A DNA stretch of 36,673 nt, from positions 1 through 36,673 of the forward strand of contig CALYAB010000010.1 in assembly GCA_944393395.1 (NCBI GenBank), given 5' to 3'. This DNA comes from an uncultured Clostridia bacterium. GTDB lineage: Bacteria; Bacillota; Clostridia; TANB77; CAG-508. Of this stretch, positions 1 to 7,075 are shown one piece after another (positions within the stretch are counted from its first letter, which is position 1; every line of letters starts with the position of its first letter). The translations under genes were made by a program, and so were the position numbers. The notes beneath the pieces were generated by a model. The model worked only from the letters and a program-made list of their open reading frames with translations, searched no databases and was not told the origin of the DNA.

Positions 1-377
1 TATTCTGTTACCTTTATTGGACTTACAATTACTATATCATATCCATCCACGCTCACAGTTGCTGGTAATTCTTCAATAACATTATCTTCCGATAAGTTTT
101 CCCCTTCATATTTCAAATTTTCTATTTTTCTTAAATTTTCGTTTAACTTTTCTATATTAACATTACCACTTTCATCACAACTACCTAATACTTCTATTCT
201 TACTCTTTCTTCTGCATTAGCTTTTGCAGTTTCTTTTTTGGCATTGCTGGCTTTTATCATTATTCCACTTTCTCCAGTCAATGTTGAAATTGTTACTCCA
301 GCTAATATTAATAAAACTATTATTGTAACTATTAATGCTATTAATGTAATTCCTTTGTTTTTCTCAATTTTTTTCAT
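1..377 (-). CDS. Prepilin-like protein with type IV pilin N-terminus (partial, runs off left edge)
   Basis: The ATG at 377 follows an AGAGAGG ribosome binding site. About 125 residues are visible and the 3' end is cut by the window edge. The N-terminus is short and basic (MKKIEKNKG), then ITLIALIVTII continues into a hydrophobic helix of about 20 residues. This is the prepilin-peptidase layout, with cleavage expected after Gly9. Mature position 5, usually Glu in type IV pilins and pseudopilins, is Ala here; I recall this variant from many clostridial prepilin-like proteins. The rest is soluble and acidic, with a single Cys. It is probably a pseudopilin or an exported protein with a pilin anchor. 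It lies 81 bp downstream of carB in the same direction, but a weak hairpin between them suggests separate transcription. Confidence 0.7.
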   Translation of the reverse strand, partial: MKKIEKNKGITLIALIVTIIVLLILAGVTISTLTGESGIMIKASNAKKETAKANAEERVRIEVLGSCDESGNVNIEKLNENLRKIENLKYEGENLSEDNVIEELPATVSVDGYDIVIVSPIKVTE

Positions 378-419
378 ACTATTCCTCTCTTTCTTTTGTT
401 TCTTAAATTCATATTAAAA

Positions 420-445
420 TTATTTCATAACAATATTTGAAATAA
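420..445 (-). terminator. Weak hairpin after carB, possible terminator
   Basis: On the minus strand a 7-bp stem (TTATTTC / GAAATAA) with a 12-nt loop is followed by TTTTAAT, just after the carB stop. The stem is almost all A-T, so strength is doubtful. Confidence 0.35.
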
Positions 446-458
446 AAGTTTATCTTTT

Positions 459-3400
459 CTATCCATCTATTGTTGATATTCCAAGCGTTATTTCTTCTAA
501 CACATCAAGTAAAACTCTAACAGTATCTAATGCTGTAAACATTGCTACATTATTTTCTGATGCACATCTTCTAATTAAACTTCCATCCGTTTCTTGATGT
601 ATCGAATCAATATTTCTTGTGTTAATCACATAACTTACATATCCTTTTCTTAAAGATTCTAAAATCTCTTCACTGCCTTCACTAATTTTCTTTTTTACTC
701 TTGTCCTTATTCCATGTTCTTTTAAGAATTTAGCAGTTCCTTTTGTCGCTTCTATGTTAAATCCTAAATTATAGAATCTTTTGATTAATGGTAAAGCTTC
801 TTCCTTATCCTTATCTGCTATTGTAACAAATATAGTTCCATAATTTGATACTTTAATTCCTGAAGATTGGAGTGCTTTATATAATGCTCTTGTTAATTTT
901 TTATCATATCCTATTGCTTCTCCTGTTGATTTCATTTCAGGAGAAAGACTAGCATCTAATCCCGATAATTTTGAAAATGAAAACGCCGGTGCTTTTACAT
1001 ACCATTTTTCTTTTTCTTGTGGATACACAACATTTATTCCCTGTTCTTTTAAAGATTTTCCTAACATAACTAGTGTTCCTATATCTGCCAAAGAATATCC
1101 TGTAGATTTTGATATAAACGGTACAGTTCTTGATGACCTTGGATTTACTTCTATAACATATACATCTTCGTTTTTATCAACAATAAATTGAATATTGTAT
1201 AATCCAACAATTCCAATACCTAACCCTAGTTTTACTGTATAGTCTAATATAGTATCTTTTACTTTTTGACTAACACTAAAAGTTGGATAAACACTAATAC
1301 TATCTCCTGAATGTATTCCTGTTTTTTCAACATGTTCCATTATTCCAGGTACAAAAACATCTTTTCCGTCACATACACCATCAACTTCTAACTCTTTTCC
1401 TGTTATATATTTATCTACCAGTACAGGTTGTTTTGTATTAATTTCAACTGCCGTTTTTAAATACTTTTCTAAAGCTTTTTGATTAGAAACAATTTGCATT
1501 GCTCTACCACCTAACACATAACTTGGTCTTACTAATACAGGATATCCTATTTCCTTTGCAACTTTTATACCATCTTCTATATTAGTTACTGCTTCACCTT
1601 TAGGTTGTAATAAATTTAATTTTTTCATGACCCTTTCAAAAGCATCTCTATTTTCTGCTTTTTCAATTGCATTAACATCTGTACCAATCAATTTTACTCC
1701 TAATTCTGAAAGTGGCTCTGCTAAATTAATTGCCGTTTGTCCACCTAATGATGCAATTACACCCTCTGGATTTTCTAGATTGATTACATTCATTACATCT
1801 TCTATTGTTAAAGGTTCAAAATAGAGTTTATCACTTGTTGTATAATCTGTTGACACTGTTTCTGGATTATTATTAATAATAATAGCTTCATACCCAGCTT
1901 CTTTTATTGTTTTTACTGCATGTACAGTTGAATAATCAAACTCTACTCCTTGGCCTATCCTGATTGGTCCTGCGCCTAAAACAATGATTTTTTTCTTATC
2001 GCTTACAATAGATTCATTTTCTTCTTCATATGTAGAATAAAAATATGGCACATAACTTTCAAATTCGCTACTACATGTATCTATCATTTTATATACTGGA
2101 AAAATATTATTCTTTTTCCTTAATGTATAGATGTCTGCCTCTTTTTTCTTCCATACTTTTGCAATATATTTATCACTAAATCCCATTTTCTTTACTTTTT
2201 TTAGAATCTCTATGTTTCCCATATTTTGTGCTAACACATTTTCCATCTCAACTATATTTCTAATTTTCTCTAAGAAAAACATATCAATTTTTGTAATATT
2301 ATATATTAAACCTAAATCTATATTTCTTCTAATTAATTCAGCAATAGCATATAATCTGTCATCTGTTCCATCTTTTATATATTCCATCATATTTTCTGTT
2401 TCCATTTTATCAAATTTCTTATGATGAATATGGCATACCCCTGTTTCTAATGACCTCACTGCTTTTAATAAACTTTCTTCAAAAGTTCTTCCTACACTCA
2501 TAACCTCTCCTGTTGCTTTCATTTGTGTACTCAATTTGTTAGAAGCATTTGTGAATTTATCAAATGGAAACCTTGGCATTTTACAAACTATATAGTCTAA
2601 TGCTGGTTCGAAACTTGCTGGTGTATTAGCTAATTGTATTTCATCTAATCTCATTCCCACCGCAATTTTAGCTGAAACTCTTGCAATAGGGTAACCACTA
2701 GCCTTTGACGCCAAAGCTGATGAACGAGAAACTCTTGGATTTACCTCTATTAAATAATATTTAAATGAATGAGGATCTAAAGCAAATTGTACATTGCATC
2801 CTCCCTCTATTTTTAGAGCTCTAATAATCTTTAGACTACTATCTCTTAATAATTGATATTCTTTATTAGTTAATGTTTGACTTGGTGCTACTACAATAGA
2901 ATCCCCTGTATGTATTCCAACTGGATCTAAATTTTCCATATTACATACAGTTATTGCTGTATCATTGCTATCTCTAATAACTTCGTATTCAATTTCTTTA
3001 TATCCCTTAATACTTTTTTCTACTAATACTTGCCCCACTGGTGAAAGTTTTAATGCATGTTTAATCAATTCTTTCAATTCACGTTCATTATCAGCAAATC
3101 CTCCACCTGTTCCTCCTAAAGTAAATGCTGGCCTTAAAACAACTGGATAGCCAATTTTATTAGCAGCCTGTATTCCCTCTTCTTCAGATTCTGCAATGAT
3201 AGATTCTAATACTGGCTCTCCTAATTCTTTACATAGTTCTTTAAATTTTTCTCTATCTTCCGCTCTTTCAATACTTTCACTGCTTGTTCCTAAAAGTTCT
3301 ACTTGACACTCTTGCAAAACTCCTTTTTTATATAGTTGCATTGCTATGTTCAGCCCAGTTTGTCCTCCAATTCCTGGAAGAATAGCATCAGGTCTTTCAT

Positions 3401-3638
3401 ATCTTATAATTTTTGCAACATATTCTAATGTTAATGGTTCCATATATACTTTATCTGCAATCGCTGTATCTGTCATAATAGTTGCTGGATTTGAATTTAC
3501 TAATATGACTTTATATCCTTCTTCTTTTAATGCTAGACATGCTTGTGTTCCAGCATAGTCAAATTCTGCTGCTTGCCCTATAACAATTGGGCCTGAGCCA
3601 ATTACTAATACTGTTTTTATATCTTTTCTTTTTGGCAT
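459..3638 (-). CDS. carB: Carbamoyl-phosphate synthase large subunit
   Basis: This subunit uses ammonia from CarA, bicarbonate and two ATP to make carbamoyl phosphate for pyrimidine and arginine synthesis. The 1059 residues match the usual 1060-1075. The two homologous halves are visible: the first opens with [13 protein letters not shown] and the second, near residue 550, with [19 protein letters not shown]. Each carries ATP-grasp segments (for example [17 protein letters not shown] and [14 protein letters not shown]). The last ~130 residues form the MGS-like allosteric domain ([14 protein letters not shown]), where UMP or ornithine effectors bind in characterised enzymes. The start ATG has GAAGGGAAAGTG upstream. 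The gene lies 135 bp downstream of carA with no terminator between, so the two are probably one transcript under the carA leader. Confidence 0.98.
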   Translation of the reverse strand: MPKRKDIKTVLVIGSGPIVIGQAAEFDYAGTQACLALKEEGYKVILVNSNPATIMTDTAIADKVYMEPLTLEYVAKIIRYERPDAILPGIGGQTGLNIAMQLYKKGVLQECQVELLGTSSESIERAEDREKFKELCKELGEPVLESIIAESEEEGIQAANKIGYPVVLRPAFTLGGTGGGFADNERELKELIKHALKLSPVGQVLVEKSIKGYKEIEYEVIRDSNDTAITVCNMENLDPVGIHTGDSIVVAPSQTLTNKEYQLLRDSSLKIIRALKIEGGCNVQFALDPHSFKYYLIEVNPRVSRSSALASKASGYPIARVSAKIAVGMRLDEIQLANTPASFEPALDYIVCKMPRFPFDKFTNASNKLSTQMKATGEVMSVGRTFEESLLKAVRSLETGVCHIHHKKFDKMETENMMEYIKDGTDDRLYAIAELIRRNIDLGLIYNITKIDMFFLEKIRNIVEMENVLAQNMGNIEILKKVKKMGFSDKYIAKVWKKKEADIYTLRKKNNIFPVYKMIDTCSSEFESYVPYFYSTYEEENESIVSDKKKIIVLGAGPIRIGQGVEFDYSTVHAVKTIKEAGYEAIIINNNPETVSTDYTTSDKLYFEPLTIEDVMNVINLENPEGVIASLGGQTAINLAEPLSELGVKLIGTDVNAIEKAENRDAFERVMKKLNLLQPKGEAVTNIEDGIKVAKEIGYPVLVRPSYVLGGRAMQIVSNQKALEKYLKTAVEINTKQPVLVDKYITGKELEVDGVCDGKDVFVPGIMEHVEKTGIHSGDSISVYPTFSVSQKVKDTILDYTVKLGLGIGIVGLYNIQFIVDKNEDVYVIEVNPRSSRTVPFISKSTGYSLADIGTLVMLGKSLKEQGINVVYPQEKEKWYVKAPAFSFSKLSGLDASLSPEMKSTGEAIGYDKKLTRALYKALQSSGIKVSNYGTIFVTIADKDKEEALPLIKRFYNLGFNIEATKGTAKFLKEHGIRTRVKKKISEGSEEILESLRKGYVSYVINTRNIDSIHQETDGSLIRRCASENNVAMFTALDTVRVLLDVLEEITLGISTIDG

Positions 3639-3773
3639 TTTTTCACTTTCCCTTCATTTTATTTATTTTAAGAATTCTACTATTTTTTATTAAGTTTGAA
3701 AAAGAGCTTGTTATAGCCTCAGTAAGCTTTAGCTTTAAGTTCAAATCGAAGTTTAACGACGCAAGATACTGGT

Positions 3774-4856
3774 TTATCTTTCACTCATACTTTTAATAAA
3801 CTTATCGAATAAATATCCGCTATCTTGTGGACCTGGTGCACTTTCTGGATGATATTGTACACTAAATACTTTATCTTTTTTACACTCTACACCTTCGATT
3901 GTATTATCTAATATATTTCTATGTGTTACTTTTAAAGCTGTTTTTTTCAAACTTTCTTCATCTACTGCATAACTATGATTTTGGCTTGTAATTTCTATTT
4001 TATCAGTTTCTAAGTTTAATACTGGATGGTTTCCTCCTCTATGTCCAAATTTTAATTTATATGTTTTAGCTCCATATGCCAAACTAATCATTTGATGTCC
4101 CATACATATTCCAAAAATCGGATATTTTCCTCTTAATTCTTTTACAAGTTGTATTACTTCTGTTACGTCTTCTGGATTTCCTGGTCCATTTGATAAAAAT
4201 ATTCCATCTGGTTTTAATTTTTCAATTTCTTTTGCAGTTGTATTATATGGTACAATTGTTACATTACATCTTCTTTTATTTAAACTTCTTATAATGTTTA
4301 ATTTAATCCCACAATCTATTGCTACAACATTATATTTATAATTTGAAGTCCTTGAATACCATTTCTTTTTACAACTTACTTTTGATACCGCATCTTTTGG
4401 CATTTCATATTTTTTTAATTTTTCTAAAGCATCTTTCTTACTTGTATTTATATCAGTAATAATTACTTTTCTACTTCCTTTATCTCGAATACTTCTTGTT
4501 AATTTTCTTGTATCAATCCCTGATATTCCTGGGATATTATTTTCTTCTAAATATTCTGATAATGTTTTAGTATATCTAAAATTACTTGGCAAATCATTAT
4601 ATTCTCTTACAATTATTCCTCCGATAGTAGGTTGTTTTGTTTCGTAATCTTCGTCTGTTATGCCATAATTTCCAATTAACGGATATGTCATAACTACCAT
4701 TTGATATGTATATGATGGATCTGAAATTATTTCTTGATATCCTACCATTGATGTATTAAATACAATTTCACATATTACTTCTTTATCACTACCAAAGCCA
4801 TATCCTAAATATTCCTCTCCATCTTCTAGGACAATCTTTTTGTTAAATCCTTTCAT
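3774..4856 (-). CDS. carA: Carbamoyl-phosphate synthase small (glutaminase) subunit
   Basis: This is the class I glutamine amidotransferase subunit that hydrolyses glutamine and channels ammonia to CarB. At 360 residues it is of normal length. The N-terminal half has the CarA-specific domain (FNTSMVGYQEIISDPSY) and the C-terminal half the amidotransferase. The catalytic triad is visible: Cys251 in GICMGHQ, His336 and Glu338 in QYHPESAPGP. The ATG at 4856 follows AAAGGAAGGTT. It is the first full gene of the carAB transcript. The 205 bp upstream hold a promoter, a short U-rich ORF and a terminator hairpin, so expression is probably controlled by attenuation. Confidence 0.97.
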   Translation of the reverse strand: MKGFNKKIVLEDGEEYLGYGFGSDKEVICEIVFNTSMVGYQEIISDPSYTYQMVVMTYPLIGNYGITDEDYETKQPTIGGIIVREYNDLPSNFRYTKTLSEYLEENNIPGISGIDTRKLTRSIRDKGSRKVIITDINTSKKDALEKLKKYEMPKDAVSKVSCKKKWYSRTSNYKYNVVAIDCGIKLNIIRSLNKRRCNVTIVPYNTTAKEIEKLKPDGIFLSNGPGNPEDVTEVIQLVKELRGKYPIFGICMGHQMISLAYGAKTYKLKFGHRGGNHPVLNLETDKIEITSQNHSYAVDEESLKKTALKVTHRNILDNTIEGVECKKDKVFSVQYHPESAPGPQDSGYLFDKFIKSMSER

Positions 4857-4911
4857 TTTATAACCTTCCTTTATTAGTATTTGTTTTTTTCTACTTTTTA
4901 ATTAAACATCA

Positions 4912-4939
4912 AAAAAAATAAGAACAAAAGTCCTTATTT
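4912..4939 (-). terminator. Intrinsic terminator in the carAB leader (candidate attenuator)
   Basis: Read on the minus strand: AAATAAGGAC, loop TTTT, GTTCTTATTT, then a T-run (eight consecutive T). The 10-bp stem contains one G-U pair. It sits 55 bp before the carA start and downstream of the carAB promoter, so it can stop the transcript before carA. The TAA stop of the upstream leader ORF lies inside the ascending arm, so a ribosome that reaches the stop would prevent folding. Confidence 0.8.
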
Positions 4940-5038
4940 AAAATAAATACAAAAAAACATAAATGAAGAGAAAATCCCTGTGTTTACAATATTTAAAACT
5001 TCTATTAAGTTACTACTTTTTTCTAAATATTTTCTCAT
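4934..5038 (-). CDS. Leader peptide of the carAB operon (34 aa)
   Basis: The ATG at 5038 has a clear GAGGAGAG ribosome binding site 6 nt upstream. The 34-residue product starts MRKYLEKSSN and ends GIFSSFMFFCIYFK. The 13 codons before the stop contain 26 U out of 39 nt, with four UUU codons plus UUC, UAU, UGU and AUU. The stop codon is within the ascending arm of the terminator at 4912-4939. This is the layout of the E. coli pyrBI leader, where low UTP makes RNA polymerase pause in the U-rich stretch so that the ribosome catches up and blocks the terminator. There is one Arg codon only, so arginine-codon attenuation is unlikely. I saw no PyrR-type binding sequence. The mechanism is inferred; the ORF, its RBS and the hairpin are seen. 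Confidence 0.7.
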   Translation of the reverse strand: MRKYLEKSSNLIEVLNIVNTGIFSSFMFFCIYFK

Positions 5039-5067
5039 TTTTCTCTCCTCATCTTTTTACTGATATT

Positions 5068-5095
5068 ATTATATCAAAAAAAAGATATATTGCAA
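5068..5095 (-). promoter_or_regulatory. carAB promoter
   Basis: Minus strand: -35 TTGCAA (5095-5090), 16-bp spacer, -10 TATAAT (5073-5068). The start point is expected near 5061, leaving about 23 nt before the leader ORF. The match is strong and nothing else upstream would serve carAB. Confidence 0.75.
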
Positions 5096-5128
5096 TACTT
5101 TTATTTCGATTTTTTTATAGTTACGATT

Positions 5129-5212
5129 CATGTTATAGTTCACAGCTATTACTGGATGATGTGATATATATCACAAATCTTTAAATGTCTTTAGACTGTG
5201 AATTGTAACATG
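5129..5212. repeat. 84-bp palindromic element, copy A
   Basis: The ends are a 17-bp inverted repeat (CATGTTATAGTTCACAG at 5129-5145 against CTGTGAATTGTAACATG at 5196-5212, 15 of 17 paired). The centre holds a perfect 14-bp palindrome, GTGATATATATCAC (5161-5174). It lies between the divergent carAB and 5335 promoters. Most of it aligns with the two outer parts of the larger element at 6832-7036. It resembles a MITE or a structured-RNA repeat. No ORF is present. Confidence 0.7.
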
Positions 5213-5233
5213 CAAAAATTTTATATATAACTA

Positions 5234-5262
5234 TTGCATTATTAACATAAATATAGTATAAT
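5234..5262 (+). promoter_or_regulatory. Promoter of the paralogous gene pair
   Basis: -35 TTGCAT (5234-5239), 17-bp spacer, -10 TATAAT (5257-5262). The start is expected near 5269, giving a 5' leader of about 65 nt that contains CTAGGCGAT. Confidence 0.7.
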
Positions 5263-5334
5263 ATTGTTTATAGTCAATATTGGCTATTAATATATATACT
5301 AGGCGATACAAAAAACTAAAAGGAGATTAAAGCA

Positions 5335-5730
5335 ATGATGAAAAGAATTTCTAATGTCGCACGTCAACTTCGGAATGGTATAGAAAATGTTCCAACGCAA
5401 AACGATGAGTTAAAACAGTTTGTTGACTTTATCGCCGTAACTGTAGGCGATACTAAAAAATTAAGTCCTTTGGATTTAGTTCACTTATTGTATATTGTCT
5501 TAAATGACAACATACAAACCGAAAGTTTGCTACAGTTGGCATCTTCTAAACACACTTTAGAGAATGTCAATTATTCAGTTCCAAGAGCCTCTTTTCCTCC
5601 AGACCTGTATGGAAAAAGAGAAGAAATTATTAAAAATCTTGGCTACTTCTTAAAGGTAGTAGAAACTTTCAATGATACCGAATTCTCTGATCAATTCAGA
5701 GGCTTATTCGTTATTGTATTTGGTGCATAA
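5335..5730 (+). CDS. Hypothetical protein, first of a paralogous pair
   Basis: 131 residues, not recognised. The ATG at 5335 follows AAAAGGAG; a second ATG directly follows and either could start. There is no signal peptide or membrane segment, and the sequence looks mostly helical. It shares with the protein at 5884-6264 the pattern (R/K)-x-L-x(2)-GIEN near the N-terminus, and near the C-terminus IIKNLGYFLKVVE, a short acidic linker, SDQFRGLFVIVFGA (compare IYKNLKYLVIIVE ... ADAFKDYCIAAFGE). So the two are diverged paralogs. It has its own promoter at 5234-5262 and a hairpin after the gene. It is divergent from carAB, with no functional link implied. Base composition is less AT-biased than in neighbouring genes, which hints at recent acquisition. 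Confidence 0.75.
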   Translation: MMKRISNVARQLRNGIENVPTQNDELKQFVDFIAVTVGDTKKLSPLDLVHLLYIVLNDNIQTESLLQLASSKHTLENVNYSVPRASFPPDLYGKREEIIKNLGYFLKVVETFNDTEFSDQFRGLFVIVFGA

Positions 5731-5785
5731 AATCTTATCCAGATACAGACAGTAAATAATGTAACAATTAACATCGTCTAGATCA

Positions 5786-5813
5786 GTAAGGACAGCTTTG
5801 TTGCTGTCCTTAC
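5786..5813 (+). terminator. Hairpin after the first paralog
   Basis: Perfect 11-bp stem GTAAGGACAGC / GCTGTCCTTAC with loop TTTGTT. The tail TATTTCATAT is only moderately U-rich, so it may terminate weakly or protect the mRNA end. The arms are shared with the hairpin at 6286-6309. Confidence 0.6.
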
Positions 5814-5883
5814 TATTTCATATAAATTATATATTTATTATCTTACATCTAGACAATCTTATAAAACGGAAAGGATAATTAGC

Positions 5884-6264
5884 ATGAAAAAGGAAACTTA
5901 TGAAACCGTTAGTCAAAAACTTCTTTCTGGGATAGAAAATATTAATATAGATATACCTGATGAAATAATTGTATTTACAAAGTACTTAGTAAATATAATA
6001 AAATTTAAGTATCTAGAAGAAGAAAATTTTAATCCAGCAAAATTGACAATAGCCATAGACTTTTGTCTATATGACATTAAACAAGGTGTTTCTCATATTT
6101 CAGGAAATACCGACCTTCCTGTAAAGCTTCGCCCAAAATATAATCAAATATATAAAAATCTTAAATATCTGGTTATAATAGTAGAAAACGAATTTGATCA
6201 ACAATTTGCCGATGCTTTCAAAGATTATTGCATTGCGGCATTTGGTGAAAAATATTTTATGTAA
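5884..6264 (+). CDS. Hypothetical protein, second of a paralogous pair
   Basis: 126 residues, not recognised; a diverged paralog of the 5335-5730 product. The ATG at 5884 follows AAAGGA at 8 nt. It is soluble and predicted helical, with 5 acidic residues in the last third and the C-terminal sequence FKDYCIAAFGEKYFM. I see no separate strong promoter, so it may be read through the leaky hairpin after the first gene. Identity between the pair is low except at the ends, while flanking non-coding sequence is better kept. That suggests selection on the flanks, or coding divergence after duplication. Confidence 0.75.
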   Translation: MKKETYETVSQKLLSGIENINIDIPDEIIVFTKYLVNIIKFKYLEEENFNPAKLTIAIDFCLYDIKQGVSHISGNTDLPVKLRPKYNQIYKNLKYLVIIVENEFDQQFADAFKDYCIAAFGEKYFM

Positions 6265-6285
6265 CAAAAAAAATCGCCTAGTAAA

Positions 6286-6309
6286 AAGGACAGCTCTGTT
6301 GCTGTCCTT
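6286..6309 (+). terminator. Hairpin after the second paralog
   Basis: 9-bp stem AAGGACAGC / GCTGTCCTT with loop TCTGTT, followed by AAATTATTTTAATTTG. It is the same hairpin as after the first paralog, and has no long T-run. Confidence 0.55.
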
Positions 6310-6362
6310 AAATTATTTTAATTTGTTATATTCCTCATCAATTACAGGTTTCGCACCATTCA

Positions 6363-6740
6363 TTATTTATTTTCTCTCCCGGAACTTCTAAGGCTAAATT
6401 TATCACATAAATCAATTTTCATATTTAATTTATCATATGCTTCTTGCATAGCATCAAGTTTTTCTTTTAATATTCTTCTTTGTTCTACTAAAATTTCTTT
6501 TCTTTCTTTTATGGTGTTATCGCCTTCATCTAATAATTTAATATATCTTTTCAAAAAACTAATTTCCAATCCTGCTGCTCTCATGCATTTTACAAATTGA
6601 ATTCTTTGCATATCTTTTTCAGTATAATTCCTAATTCCATTTTTCCCTTTTTCTATTGGTCCAATTAGTTCTTCTTTCTCATAATATCTTAATGTGTCTG
6701 GTGTCATCCCAAATTTTTTAGCAACTTCTGATATTTGCAT
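6363..6740 (-). CDS. MerR-family transcriptional regulator
   Basis: 125 residues with the MerR winged-helix N-terminus (MQISEVAKKFGMTPDTLRYYEKEELIGP starts the protein; key residues TLRYYE at 16-21), followed by a long dimerisation helix (residues ~75-112). The tail is short and holds a single Cys (LCDKFSLRSS), so a metal site of the MerR/CueR kind is not evident. It more resembles the AdhR/NmlR/TipA-like group that responds to aldehydes, oxidative or drug signals. The ATG follows AAAAAGGAGG. A MerR-type operator lies in its own promoter (6763-6793), so it probably autoregulates. No target gene is adjacent on the same transcript. Confidence 0.9.
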   Translation of the reverse strand: MQISEVAKKFGMTPDTLRYYEKEELIGPIEKGKNGIRNYTEKDMQRIQFVKCMRAAGLEISFLKRYIKLLDEGDNTIKERKEILVEQRRILKEKLDAMQEAYDKLNMKIDLCDKFSLRSSGRENK

Positions 6741-6762
6741 AAAAAGCCTCCTTTTTATTTAT

Positions 6763-6793
6763 TATATATCACTTGGAGTCAGCTCTAAGTTAA
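6763..6793 (-). promoter_or_regulatory. MerR-type autoregulated promoter with operator
   Basis: Minus strand: -35 TTAACT (6793-6788), 19-bp spacer, -10 TATATA (6768-6763). The over-long spacer is the hallmark of MerR-activated promoters. It contains an 8-bp inverted repeat with 4-nt gap, ACTTAGAG / CTCCAAGT (6771-6778 and 6783-6790, one mismatch), close to the CTTAGAGT-x-ACTCCAAG operators known for AdhR/NmlR-type regulators. Confidence 0.7.
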
Positions 6794-6831
6794 TAGTTTT
6801 TTAAAATTTTTTGTTATCTAAAATCCCAAAG

Positions 6832-7036
6832 GTTACTGTTCACAACTATTACTAGATAATGTGATATATATTATATTCTAAGCGGGGGTCGGGGGGACCG
6901 ACACGATACATACTGTTAATAAATCAATGATGACTTTGGAAGAATTGATTTATCTACAGTATGTAAAGTGTTGGGATAGCGCAGAATATAATATATATCA
7001 CAAAACTCTAAATAGTTTTAGACCGTGAATAGTAAC
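6832..7036. repeat. 205-bp palindromic element, copy B, with nested stem-loops
   Basis: The outer arms GTTACTGTTCAC (6832-6843) and GTGAATAGTAAC (7025-7036) and about 20 nt inside each align with copy A at 5129-5212. The central palindrome of copy A is here opened into a perfect 19-bp inverted repeat (6861-6879 with 6983-7001) that encloses about 100 bp of new sequence. The enclosed part has a G-rich hairpin (GTCGG GGGGA CCGAC, 6888-6902) and a stem-loop of 9 + 10 bp (6908-6964). No ORF. The G runs (5 and 6 G) are exceptional in this AT-rich DNA. It fills most of the 335-bp gap between merR and the PBP gene. It could be a MITE or a structured RNA. Confidence 0.7.
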
Positions 7037-7075
7037 TCCCAAAGCTATATATAATATAACTTTGGGATAATCAAA

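Larger units (their letters stand above)
5299..6281. repeat. Duplicated gene units with mirrored 9-nt flanks
   Basis: Each of the two paralogous genes here has a CTAGRCRAT sequence 26-27 nt before its ATG (5299-5307 CTAGGCGAT; 5849-5857 CTAGACAAT) and the reverse-oriented ATCGYCTAG after its stop (5773-5781 ATCGTCTAG; 6273-6281 ATCGCCTAG). The latter is followed within 4-6 nt by a hairpin with identical AAGGACAGC arms. The outermost pair is perfectly complementary across 970 bp. Similar spacing in both units points to tandem duplication of gene plus flanks. Confidence 0.6.

Noticed and set aside
4940..5061. PyrR-binding RNA element in the carAB leader
   Set aside because: No sequence resembling the PyrR binding loop was found; the U-rich ORF with stop in the terminator stem explains the leader better.
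4963..5184. Plus-strand open frame of 73 codons over the carAB leader
   Set aside because: It runs opposite to the leader ORF and promoter, crosses the palindromic element and has no ribosome binding site.
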